Of a stretch of DNA of 9,727 nt, positions 1-7,687 are shown one piece after another. The notes under the pieces are model-generated. The model saw only the letters and a list, made by a program, of their open reading frames with translations, ran no database searches and had not been told where the DNA came from. The stretch lies in the NCBI GenBank assembly GCA_937923355.1, contig CALAIO010000314.1:1-9727 (forward strand). The letters are read 5' to 3'. Made by a program: the position numbers and the translations under genes. Within the stretch, counting starts at the first letter, position 1, and every line of letters begins with the position of its first letter. Source of the stretch: an uncultured Rhizobiaceae group bacterium (GTDB lineage: Bacteria > Pseudomonadota > Alphaproteobacteria > Rhizobiales > Rhizobiaceae).

Positions 1-573
1 AAAGAATGTTGGTGTTGAATTAACCCCATAATCATCGGCCGCTTTTTTCTGTATTGATAATACATTGTCGAGAAGTTCTTGGTTTTTCAAGCATGCGTTG
101 AAGGACTCCTGTGTAAAACCAGCAAGTTTTGAGATTTTGAACAGTTCATCAACCACTTTGCCGCGCGACCAGGTTGCCTGCTTGTCATAGAGGATATCAA
201 TCATGGAAAAATATTTATCGCCAGAGCATTCAGCCAGCATAGTTGCTGCGGCGGCTGCCGGATCAAATGGGAAGCCTCTGAAGTAGAGTTTCGCCTTACC
301 CGTATCAATATATTTTTCCTTGATGGTTGGGTACACATCCTTGTGGAACGCACGACAATGCGGGCATGTCATGGAAGCATATTCAATGATTGTAACTGGC
401 GCATTCTCATCGCCTACAATACGCTCACCCAGCGGCCCTGCATCCATCAAAGTTGATAGGTCTTCTGCATGCGCATAGTTGCTGCCGATTGCAGGAAGTC
501 CAGACAAAGCGCCTGCTGCAGTGACACCTGTTGCGGCAAAAACCGGCAAAGCTTGACGACGTGTTATTTTCAT
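1..573 (-). CDS. DsbA-like thiol:disulfide oxidoreductase, exported (3' end missing)
   Basis: Likely makes or rearranges disulfides in envelope proteins. The 191 codons visible read through the left edge, so the C-terminus is missing. A twin-arginine-like leader (TRRQALPVF, residues 4-12) and hydrophobic stretch end at AHA (34-36), a good signal-peptidase site. The mature part has the thioredoxin-fold active site C70-P-H-C73 in a YASMTCPHC context and the cis-proline loop STPTF near residue 188. Extra cysteines at 116 and 161 could form a structural disulfide. The start is set by GGAG six bases upstream of the ATG at 573. It follows the DUF721 gene on the same strand after 108 bp. In rhizobia (from memory) this pair lies between mutY and smc, so smc may lie beyond the left edge. 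The fold and redox role are secure; the partner proteins are unknown. Confidence 0.9.
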   Translation of the reverse strand, partial: MKITRRQALPVFAATGVTAAGALSGLPAIGSNYAHAEDLSTLMDAGPLGERIVGDENAPVTIIEYASMTCPHCRAFHKDVYPTIKEKYIDTGKAKLYFRGFPFDPAAAAATMLAECSGDKYFSMIDILYDKQATWSRGKVVDELFKISKLAGFTQESFNACLKNQELLDNVLSIQKKAADDYGVNSTPTFF

Positions 574-616
574 TTTCAACTCCAGTATTGATTTGCACCT
601 TATCTAGCACATTAAG

Positions 617-644
617 ATGAACATAGCATGATAATCTCGTTCAT
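617..644. repeat. 6-bp inverted repeat upstream of the DsbA-like gene
   Basis: ATGAAC (617-622) and GTTCAT (639-644) are perfect inverted copies separated by 16 bases. They lie in the 108-bp gap between the DUF721 stop and the DsbA-like start. This could be an operator, but arms this short also arise by chance, and I found no convincing -35/-10 pair beside it. Confidence 0.2.
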
Positions 645-681
645 ATAATGTCGCAGTTTACCAGTTCGAATAAAATCTATG

Positions 682-1212
682 TTATCTCTTACCATGCTTT
701 GACAAGACCCCTCGCCCCAGTTTGGCCAGCGTTTCCTTTAATACTGGATCATCAATTTCATCCAAAATTGTAGCCAGCCGCTTTTCGTCCATATCTGTTA
801 CAGATTGCAGGTCTTTTGGCTTTTTCTTCTCTACAGATACGACAGCTTTTTGAACAATTTTAATTCGGTCGATGGCTTCAAAGCCAAAGAAAACATTGAT
901 GCGCTCTAGGATCGCTGCTTGCTCATGTTGAAAAAACAAGGCTGCGGAGTTTTCGCAGGCAACAACCAGAACTGCCGGTTTAAATGGATCATCTTCGTGC
1001 GCACGCCTTGGCCAATTGATTTTTTCAGGGCGGGTTGTTTTGCTAAATTCCTCGCCCGCAATTTCTGGCCAGGCATTTATCAAGTCCAGCGTCATGCCAG
1101 CACGCCTTGCGATAACTGGCTCGAGAACCTTTCCGACAATCTCGGATACGGAACGCGGGCCGAAGCTCTTTCCACGCTTTTTTGTGCTCTTTACGATTGG
1201 TTTTTCCGACAT
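682..1212 (-). CDS. DUF721 / DciA-like protein (putative replicative helicase loader)
   Basis: A 176-residue protein starting MSEKPIVKS. A basic N-terminus (KSTKKRGK) leads into the DUF721 core: VSEIVGKVLEPVIARRAG, a W-P-E-I-AG segment (W48 region), then a beta-rich stretch ending in VLVVACENSAALFFQHEQ and an IxRINxFFG helix. The tail after about residue 115 is charged and probably flexible. DUF721 includes DciA, which loads DnaB-type helicases in bacteria lacking DnaC/DnaI; the alphaproteobacterial members are longer and less studied, so the loader role is inferred. The frame is open upstream to 1260, but that would overlap mutY, and family N-termini fit the ATG at 1212; no strong Shine-Dalgarno is visible. 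It is divergent from mutY with a 37-bp gap and precedes the DsbA-like gene on its own strand. Confidence 0.85.
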   Translation of the reverse strand: MSEKPIVKSTKKRGKSFGPRSVSEIVGKVLEPVIARRAGMTLDLINAWPEIAGEEFSKTTRPEKINWPRRAHEDDPFKPAVLVVACENSAALFFQHEQAAILERINVFFGFEAIDRIKIVQKAVVSVEKKKPKDLQSVTDMDEKRLATILDEIDDPVLKETLAKLGRGVLSKHGKR

Positions 1213-1249
1213 AACTTGATTTTTACACTTAATCGCGTTCCTTGAACTT

Positions 1250-2332
1250 ATGAATAGCACTGAAGTTTCAAAACAAAAAGAGATACCCGCTTTCGCCCAC
1301 CGGCTTCTTGAGTGGTATGACGTACATGCGCGTGAAATGCCCTGGCGTGTTCCACCACATGATCATGTGCAAGGCGTGCGAGCAAATCCCTACCGTGTTT
1401 GGTTATCAGAAGTAATGTTGCAGCAAACACAGGTGGCGACAGTAAAAGAATATTTTCTCAAATTCATCAATAAATGGCCGACGGTTTTTGATTTGGCAAA
1501 AAGCGACCAAGAAGATGTTTTAAAAGCCTGGGCTGGTCTTGGGTATTATTCACGCGCCAGAAACCTGAAAAAATGCGCTGACGTCGTTGTTGCAGATCAT
1601 CAGGGAAAATTCCCGCAAACATTTGATGAACTGAAGAAACTTCCGGGAATTGGTGACTACACAGCTTCTGCCATTGCATCCATTGCCTTTGATCAGCCGG
1701 TTGCGGTTTTGGATGGCAATGTAGAGCGTGTTATGGCAAGGCACAAATGTATTAAAACCGCTTTTCCAGAAGCAAAGGCTGATACGAAAGTTATGTTGGC
1801 TAAAATTTTGGATAGAGACCGGCCAGGAGAATTTGCCCAGGCAACGATGGATTTGGGTGCCACTATTTGTACGCCCAAGAAACCTGCTTGTAGCCTATGT
1901 CCAATAAATGTTGATTGTCTTGGTTTTAAAAACGGCAATGCAGAGCTATTTCCCTATAAGAAACCGAAAGCGTTGAAGCCCACGCGACAAGGGGCTGCTT
2001 TTGTTATTTTAAATGATAATAATGAAATATTCTTGTGTAAGAGGCTCGAAACTGGACTTCTGGCAGGCATGACTCAAATTCCTACCAACAATTGGAATTC
2101 AAATCAGGATGGCGCCATTGACACAACAGATGCTCCTTTTGAGGCTGATTGGGAAAATGCTGGCATTGCCAAACATACATTCACACATTTTCATTTGGAA
2201 CTTACTGTCTGGAGAACAAAATTCACAACAATCAAAACCATGTCCGGGTGGTGGTGCAAGACTGCAAAACTGGAAGAGGAAGCACTGCCAAATCTCATGA
2301 GAAAAGCAATTGATGTAGGATTAGGCAGCTAG
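1250..2332 (+). CDS. mutY: A/G-specific adenine DNA glycosylase MutY
   Basis: Removes adenine mispaired with 8-oxoguanine, starting base excision repair. The 360 residues match the family length. Order: HhH-GPD domain (about 15-205) with the catalytic Glu54 in SEVMLQQTQV, the helix-hairpin-helix LPGIGDYTA (131-139) and the catalytic Asp155 in VLDGNVERV; then a [4Fe-4S] cluster with C207-x6-C214-x2-C217-x5-C223; then a NUDIX-like 8-oxoG recognition domain (about 246-355). HTFTH (319-323) in that domain matches the FSH loop that reads 8-oxoG, with Thr in place of Ser. All key residues are present, so it should be active. The ATG at 1250 has no clear Shine-Dalgarno, and the next in-frame Met (30) falls inside the conserved domain. 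It is divergent from the DUF721 gene and convergent with the secreted-protein gene. Confidence 0.97.
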   Translation: MNSTEVSKQKEIPAFAHRLLEWYDVHAREMPWRVPPHDHVQGVRANPYRVWLSEVMLQQTQVATVKEYFLKFINKWPTVFDLAKSDQEDVLKAWAGLGYYSRARNLKKCADVVVADHQGKFPQTFDELKKLPGIGDYTASAIASIAFDQPVAVLDGNVERVMARHKCIKTAFPEAKADTKVMLAKILDRDRPGEFAQATMDLGATICTPKKPACSLCPINVDCLGFKNGNAELFPYKKPKALKPTRQGAAFVILNDNNEIFLCKRLETGLLAGMTQIPTNNWNSNQDGAIDTTDAPFEADWENAGIAKHTFTHFHLELTVWRTKFTTIKTMSGWWCKTAKLEEEALPNLMRKAIDVGLGS

Positions 2333-2347
2333 GCTCAGGACCTAGCT
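2327..2347. terminator. Hairpin between convergent mutY and secreted-protein gene
   Basis: AGCTAGG (2327-2333) and CCTAGCT (2341-2347) form a perfect 7-bp stem with a 7-base loop. It covers the mutY stop codon and touches the stop of the opposing gene. Placement suggests a bidirectional terminator, but neither strand has a following T-run, so intrinsic termination is uncertain. Confidence 0.35.
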
Positions 2348-3474
2348 TACTGCAGCAAATCAACATCACCTTGAGTAACGACATAAGTAGCTGTAAAACG
2401 CACAGTGTCGCCAGGAGCAAGCGTGTCCCAAATGCCATCAACGGCAGAATCATTTGAGTTTCCTATGGGCGCTACATCATTTTGTAGTACTTCAGAGCCA
2501 GGTACAGGCGCGGCACCATTTCCGTTATGGCTGTCAGAGAGGTCAATATTACTAATCGTAACATCGCCTGTATTGGTTACATCATATGTGTAAGTAACGG
2601 TTTGGCCTACACTTACATTGGTGTTCAAATCAGCAATTTTTGTAACTGTAATATCAGGGTTAGCTACCGGTGTTGGATCAGGCGCGGGGAAACTAGGGCA
2701 AGTAAAGCCTAGGGAAGTCAATCGGCCATTAGCGCCACCGCCAGCTGGTGCACCTGCCTGTAAAGCCCCTACCCTGAATTCAAAACCACTAACGTTGTTA
2801 TAAAGGACTGCAACAATGTTTTCTAATGCTGTTGGATCAATACTGGGTGCAAATTGAGTCGTTCTGGACTCAAAACGAATACGATCACCTGCTGAAGGTC
2901 CGGAACCATTAACGTCAAGCTCTGTTGGGGTATTAAGTACGAAGGTATTAAGTGTTGTTTCGTATTCTACATACTCACGTAGGTTTCCCGGGTTCCCATT
3001 TGCAGGATCACCATTACCATCCACATCAATCGAGTTAACCGCGACGTCTAAAAAGACAGGTGTTGTAGTGCCTGCTTGAACAAATTCAATTCTAAAATCA
3101 ACGCCACTGTCTACATTCACTGCAGCATTTAAATCGGGTTGAAAGTTGCCAGGATTAATTATGTTATTGTCTATTGCATCAAGCGATGCACCATTCGCAA
3201 AATTTATTATCTCAATAATACCATCGGTTGATCCGTCACCGACTATATCGCTAAACCTATACCTTGCACCAACTTGCAAATTTGTACCAGATATCAAAGT
3301 TGGATTGGCGAAAGTTAATGCTGTTGTTGGTTGTCCAAAACAGGCGGAAGTATTTTGAGCATGCGCAGTGTTTAAAAAAGACACATTCAAATTGCTATCT
3401 AAAACAGCTATTATACTGCTAAAAATCAAAGCGCTTTTAAATAAGCTAAACTTGTTTTTTTTAACACCCTGCAT
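2347..3474 (-). CDS. Secreted protein with a C-terminally cut DUF7507/DUF11-type repeat
   Basis: A 375-residue exported protein of unknown role. The N-terminus has basic residues, a hydrophobic core (SALIFSSIIAVL) and AHA-Q, giving cleavage after about residue 39. The mature part is acidic and rich in Asn, Asp, Gly and Thr, as in bacterial surface proteins, with a DVDGNGDP calcium-loop-like motif (150-157) and cysteines at 45 and 249 that could pair. A proline-rich linker (about 252-264) leads to DITVTKIAD...TYTYDVTNTGDV, the opening of a DUF7507/DUF11 beta-sandwich repeat found in large adhesin-like proteins. The repeat ends at TQGDVDLLQ, before the usual last strand (NTATV-type), so the protein looks truncated. 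ATG 3474 is preferred to an in-frame GTG at 3489 because it begins the signal peptide directly. The promoter is at 3511-3541. The domain call is from memory of the family consensus. Confidence 0.8.
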   Translation of the reverse strand: MQGVKKNKFSLFKSALIFSSIIAVLDSNLNVSFLNTAHAQNTSACFGQPTTALTFANPTLISGTNLQVGARYRFSDIVGDGSTDGIIEIINFANGASLDAIDNNIINPGNFQPDLNAAVNVDSGVDFRIEFVQAGTTTPVFLDVAVNSIDVDGNGDPANGNPGNLREYVEYETTLNTFVLNTPTELDVNGSGPSAGDRIRFESRTTQFAPSIDPTALENIVAVLYNNVSGFEFRVGALQAGAPAGGGANGRLTSLGFTCPSFPAPDPTPVANPDITVTKIADLNTNVSVGQTVTYTYDVTNTGDVTISNIDLSDSHNGNGAAPVPGSEVLQNDVAPIGNSNDSAVDGIWDTLAPGDTVRFTATYVVTQGDVDLLQ

Positions 3475-3510
3475 GTTAAAAATCCACACGAATCACCGCC
3501 AACAAGTTAA

Positions 3511-3541
3511 TGTATACACCAAGAACATGCAGTCTCGTCAA
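3511..3541 (-). promoter_or_regulatory. Sigma70-type promoter of the secreted-protein gene
   Basis: On the minus strand, TTGACG (3541-3536) is a 5/6 match to the -35 consensus. It is followed after 17 bases by TGTATA, or after 19 by TATACA (within 3518-3511), as the -10. Transcription would start near 3504, leaving a leader of about 30 bases. A GANTC site (GAATC, 3490-3494) falls in that leader. Confidence 0.45.
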
Positions 3542-3583
3542 ATTGGCGATATCTTACCCACAGACTTCAATGGAAGTTTTAAT

Positions 3584-4810
<1,227 letters not shown>

Positions 4811-4825
4811 TTAATGGAAAGTTAT

Positions 4826-5515
4826 ATGAGCGAAATTCAGCTGGTCATTTTTGATTGTGATGGGGTTTTATTGGACTCTGAAATTGTAGCTGCGGCAGCG
4901 GAACTGGAAATCTATTCAGAATATGGCGTCAATATAGAACCACAAGAATTTTGCGAACGTTTTGCTGGCATGGATTCTCATGGCGTGAAGGCTGGAATTG
5001 AACAAGAATTAGAACGCGAGTTACCAGATAAAGTCATCGCAGAAACACGCGCAGTGGTGAACGAAAAGGTCATTAATGAAGCAAGGTTAATCAAGGATGC
5101 AGATACCGTATTGGATATGCTGGATCAGGCAAGATGCGTTTGCTCCAACGCGCCACCTGAGAGATTGAAAAAAGCTCTTGGCAGAGTTGGTCTGTATGAC
5201 AAATTTCGCCCCTATATCTTTTCTGCACAGGATAGCGATCCACCCGCTTTCAAGCCAAAGCCGGATATAATTTTACGCGCCATCAAAGAATTTGAACTGA
5301 AACCTGAGGAAGCAATCGTGGTTGAAGACAGCGTGCATGGCATTACTGCTGCAAAGCGGGCTGGCACTAGGGTAATTGGATTTACCGGTGCATCGCATAC
5401 TTATTCAACGCATGCAGATGAATTAATTGATGCTGGTGCAGAGACCGTGATTAGCAGATTATCGCAATTGCCGGCCGTTATAGAAGCATTCTCGGGATGG
5501 AATGGGATGGACTAA
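4826..5515 (+). CDS. HAD-superfamily phosphatase (subfamily IA, helical cap)
   Basis: A soluble 229-residue Mg-dependent phosphohydrolase or phosphomutase. HAD motifs in order: I, FDCDGVLLDSE, with nucleophile Asp10 and acid/base Asp12; a helical cap of about 70-80 residues; II, CSNAPPERL with Ser107; III, FKPKPDI with Lys143; IV, VVEDSVHGITAA with Glu167-Asp168. The DGVLxDSE signature and cap type group it with beta-phosphoglucomutase, phosphoglycolate phosphatase and YieH-like sugar phosphatases; the substrate cannot be told from sequence. The ATG at 4826 is chosen because GGAAAG lies four bases upstream; an in-frame ATG at 4814 would add four residues and has a poorer ribosome site. It is divergent from ccrM and convergent with the lipoprotein gene (10-bp gap). 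A HAD gene beside ccrM and mutY is, from memory, common in rhizobia. Confidence 0.9.
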   Translation: MSEIQLVIFDCDGVLLDSEIVAAAAELEIYSEYGVNIEPQEFCERFAGMDSHGVKAGIEQELERELPDKVIAETRAVVNEKVINEARLIKDADTVLDMLDQARCVCSNAPPERLKKALGRVGLYDKFRPYIFSAQDSDPPAFKPKPDIILRAIKEFELKPEEAIVVEDSVHGITAAKRAGTRVIGFTGASHTYSTHADELIDAGAETVISRLSQLPAVIEAFSGWNGMD

Positions 5516-5525
5516 GCAATATTTC

Positions 5526-6122
5526 TTAGCTTGGTGGCCCTTCATCAAAACCTACAAAGACAACCAGATTAGGCCTTTCTGGCACAGTAATATTGATGTT
5601 TCCATCTACAAAACTGAAAAACGCGTTTGATTTTCCTTCCGGTATAGTCACTGGAACCTGATGCAGTTGAGAGTAGACAACTTCATCAGCTGTACTCGTA
5701 ATAGCAACACGCACAGGCACGTTTAGAGTTCCTGTAAGGCCTGTTGGGCCATTGATAACACGGCCTTTAATACCAACCCGCATATTCAAATTACTTGGCG
5801 AATAATTACATTCACGCGCAACATCTGTAATTGTAGATTGAAATTGCAGAGCATTCAATGCACCTGGGTCATCTTTCGTGACGCCGCCTTCAAAAGTGCG
5901 GTAGGTCTCTGTTCCTGCGCGAATGATGGTTCGTGGACAAAAGGCTCTTAGATCATTAGATTTATTATCAGGCTGTGTTTCTGCCACTTGCTGCTGATCT
6001 GTTACACCCAACGTATCTTCTGTCTGATTTTGGGTTGCAGAATTACACGCTGCCAAAGTCAGAGCTAATGTAGTCAAACCCAAGACTTTCAACACTTTTT
6101 TATTTTCCCAGTCCATTTTCAT
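5526..6122 (-). CDS. Small lipoprotein of unknown function
   Basis: A 198-residue predicted lipoprotein. A short charged N-terminus and hydrophobic stretch (VLGLTTLALTLA) end in the lipobox LAAC with Cys26. Asn at +2 is not the inner-membrane retention signal Asp, so outer-membrane sorting is likely. A Gln/Asn/Thr-rich tether (27-57) precedes a compact domain that starts at LRAFCPRTIIRAGT. Its two cysteines (62 and 105) could form a disulfide, perhaps made by the DsbA-like protein in this window. The rest is beta-rich (GRVINGPTGLTGTLNVPVRVAI, VVYSQLHQVPV, NLVVFVGFDEGP). I recall similar lipoproteins in other Rhizobiales but know no function. The start is ATG 6122 with weak GAG eight bases upstream; ATG 6116 is possible. 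The promoter is probably at 6178-6206. Confidence 0.85.
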   Translation of the reverse strand: MKMDWENKKVLKVLGLTTLALTLAACNSATQNQTEDTLGVTDQQQVAETQPDNKSNDLRAFCPRTIIRAGTETYRTFEGGVTKDDPGALNALQFQSTITDVARECNYSPSNLNMRVGIKGRVINGPTGLTGTLNVPVRVAITSTADEVVYSQLHQVPVTIPEGKSNAFFSFVDGNINITVPERPNLVVFVGFDEGPPS

Positions 6123-6140
6123 TATACAAACTCATCAAAT

Positions 6141-6205
6141 GATTGCCCTAAGGCTTACTTACTTATTGCCAGTAGCTCTTATAAGGGGCTAAAAGACGGC
6201 AATCA
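6141..6205. repeat. Competing inverted repeats in the lipoprotein-thrC gap
   Basis: GGCAATCA (6198-6205) can pair with TGATTGCC (6140-6147) over 8 bp, or its GGCAAT part with the nearer ATTGCC (6165-6170) over 6 bp. The inner pairing encloses TAGC/GCTA (6173-6176, 6188-6191) and the palindrome CTTATAAG (6178-6185). The two ATTGCC copies are direct repeats 24 bases apart. They may be operator half-sites or alternative RNA pairings; there is no T-run and no threonine-rich leader peptide, so attenuation is not supported. Confidence 0.3.
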
Positions 6206-6206
6206 A
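6178..6206 (-). promoter_or_regulatory. Probable promoter of the lipoprotein gene, sharing a palindromic -10
   Basis: On the minus strand, TTGATT (6206-6201, 4/6 to TTGACA) is followed after 17 bases by TATAAG (6183-6178, 5/6 to TATAAT). Transcription would start near 6171, about 48 bases before the lipoprotein ATG. The -10 is half of the palindrome CTTATAAG, so TATAAG also reads on the plus strand (6180-6185) toward thrC, where only weak TTACTT -35 candidates exist, with 15- or 19-base spacing. Confidence 0.35.
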
Positions 6207-6251
6207 ATATTCCTGTGTGAAAAAAACAAGAAAATCAAGGTTGGACTTAAA

Positions 6252-7655
6252 TTGAAATATGTAAGTACACGCGGCGAAGCGCCAAAACTGGGCTTTCAAG
6301 ATGCGCTTTTGGCAGGATTAGCCCGTGATGGCGGGCTTTATATCCCAGAAACATGGCCTACACTAAGCCAAGACGAAATTCGTTCGATGGCAGGACAACC
6401 TTACGCGCAAACCGCTAAAAAGGTTTTAGCCCCCTTTGTTGAGGGTGAAATTCCAACAGAAGCATTCCATAAAATGGTGGATGAAGCTTACGCAAGTTTT
6501 CACCATCCCGCCGTTGCTCCGCTTGTACAGATTGATGACAATCACTGGGTCATGGAACTGTTTCATGGCCCAACACTGGCGTTTAAAGATGTTGCCATGC
6601 AATTACTTGCCAGATTGATGGATTATGTCCTTGCTGAAAGAGGCCAAAAAGCAACCATTGTAGGCGCCACATCAGGTGATACAGGTGGTGCAGCAATTGA
6701 AGCCTTTCGAGGTCGTGAAAATACGGATATTTTCATTCTGTTCCCAAAGGGAAAAGTCTCGCCTGTTCAACAAAGGCAGATGACCACTGTTTCGGATGCA
6801 AATGTGCATTGCCTTGCGATTGAAGGGGATTTTGATGATTGTCAGGCCTTGGTCAAAGACATGTTTAATGATCTGGAATTTCGCGACCAACTACAATTGT
6901 CTGGCGTAAACTCAATTAACTGGGGACGCATCATGGCGCAGGTGGTTTATTACTTCACCAGTGCCACAGCCCTTGGCGCACCAGATAGGGAAATCTCCTT
7001 TACGGTACCGACAGGTAATTTTGGGGATATTTTTGCAGGTTATGTTGCCAAACGCATGGGATTGCCCATCAAGGATTTGGTGATAGCAACCAATCAAAAT
7101 GATATTCTTGCGCGTACATTAGCGACTTCTCGCTATGAAACAGCGGGCACCTCAGCTTCAATTTCACCATCGATGGATATTCAGGTTTCCTCAAATTTTG
7201 AACGCCTTTTGTTTGATGCCTCAAATCGTGATGCAAGCGTTATTCGAAACCAGATGGCGAGTTTGAAACAGTCCGGCTCGTTCGATGTTTCTGCTGAAAC
7301 GATGAAGAATATTTCAGCAGAGTTTTTTGCAGGCGCCTGCAACGAGAGTGAGACTTCCAAAACAATCAGCAAGAGCCTTCAAGAATGTTCTTATCTGGTA
7401 GATCCACATACCGCTGTCGGTCTTCAAGTTGCAGAAAAATATCTATCGCCAGATACGCCTATGGTAACATTGGCTACGGCACATCCTGCTAAATTCCCGG
7501 ATGCGGTAAAAGCAGCATGCGGTGTGTATCCAGACTTGCCTGCGCGCATGGGTGACATGATGGAGCGTGAAGAACATATGTCTGTGCTGCCAAATGACAT
7601 TGCCAAACTGGAAGCCTTTATAGAAGAACACTCACGGGCGGCAAAGATCAGCTAA
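6252..7655 (+). CDS. thrC: Threonine synthase, TTG start
   Basis: Converts O-phospho-L-homoserine to L-threonine with pyridoxal phosphate (PLP), the last step of threonine synthesis. The 467 residues match the long family form of proteobacteria. The N-terminus KYVSTRGEAPKLGFQDALL is strongly conserved and begins right after a TTG codon; no ATG or GTG fits upstream or near, so TTG 6252 is the start, with AAGG and GGA 6-11 bases upstream. HGPTLAFKD (105-113) holds the PLP Schiff-base Lys112; SGDTGGA (141-147) contacts substrate phosphate; PTGNFGD (253-259) binds the cofactor phosphate. VDPHTAVG and TLATAHPAKFPDAV in the C-terminal half are family signatures. All catalytic parts are intact. It leads a same-strand series with the M16 peptidase (43-bp gap) and the acetyltransferase, and is divergent from the lipoprotein gene. 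Confidence 0.97.
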   Translation: MKYVSTRGEAPKLGFQDALLAGLARDGGLYIPETWPTLSQDEIRSMAGQPYAQTAKKVLAPFVEGEIPTEAFHKMVDEAYASFHHPAVAPLVQIDDNHWVMELFHGPTLAFKDVAMQLLARLMDYVLAERGQKATIVGATSGDTGGAAIEAFRGRENTDIFILFPKGKVSPVQQRQMTTVSDANVHCLAIEGDFDDCQALVKDMFNDLEFRDQLQLSGVNSINWGRIMAQVVYYFTSATALGAPDREISFTVPTGNFGDIFAGYVAKRMGLPIKDLVIATNQNDILARTLATSRYETAGTSASISPSMDIQVSSNFERLLFDASNRDASVIRNQMASLKQSGSFDVSAETMKNISAEFFAGACNESETSKTISKSLQECSYLVDPHTAVGLQVAEKYLSPDTPMVTLATAHPAKFPDAVKAACGVYPDLPARMGDMMEREEHMSVLPNDIAKLEAFIEEHSRAAKIS

Positions 7656-7673
7656 ATGTGTTCGTGACATTTA
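7653..7673 (+). other. AU-rich hairpin between thrC and the M16 peptidase gene
   Basis: TAAATGT (7653-7659) and ACATTTA (7667-7673) form a perfect 7-bp stem around GTTCGTG. The 5' arm contains the thrC stop codon. With no T-run after it, a terminator is unlikely; it could protect or separate the messages for the two genes. Confidence 0.25.
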
Positions 7674-7687
7674 ATGTACAGGGTAAT

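Noticed and set aside
425..610. Short minus-strand frame overlapping the DsbA-like start
   Set aside because: It is a shifted frame of the DsbA-like leader; the true frame continues to CPHC and the left edge.
919..1245. 108-codon open frame opposite the DUF721 gene
   Set aside because: Its protein is Cys/Trp-rich with no family resemblance, and the opposite strand carries a recognisable DUF721 protein.
3564..3580. ACTTC-AATG-GAAGT followed by TTTT, terminator-like on the plus strand
   Set aside because: The stem is only 5 bp and the T-run faces the plus strand, where no gene ends. On the minus strand, after ccrM, there is no T-run.
5512..5529. CTAAG...CTTAG hairpin between the HAD and lipoprotein stops
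   Set aside because: Two convergent TAA stops give a 3-bp inverted repeat automatically, leaving only a 5-bp weak stem with no T-run.
6123..6251. Threonine attenuator or riboswitch upstream of thrC
   Set aside because: There is no leader peptide rich in Thr/Ile codons, no T-run after a hairpin and no recognised riboswitch core; only competing short inverted repeats are seen.
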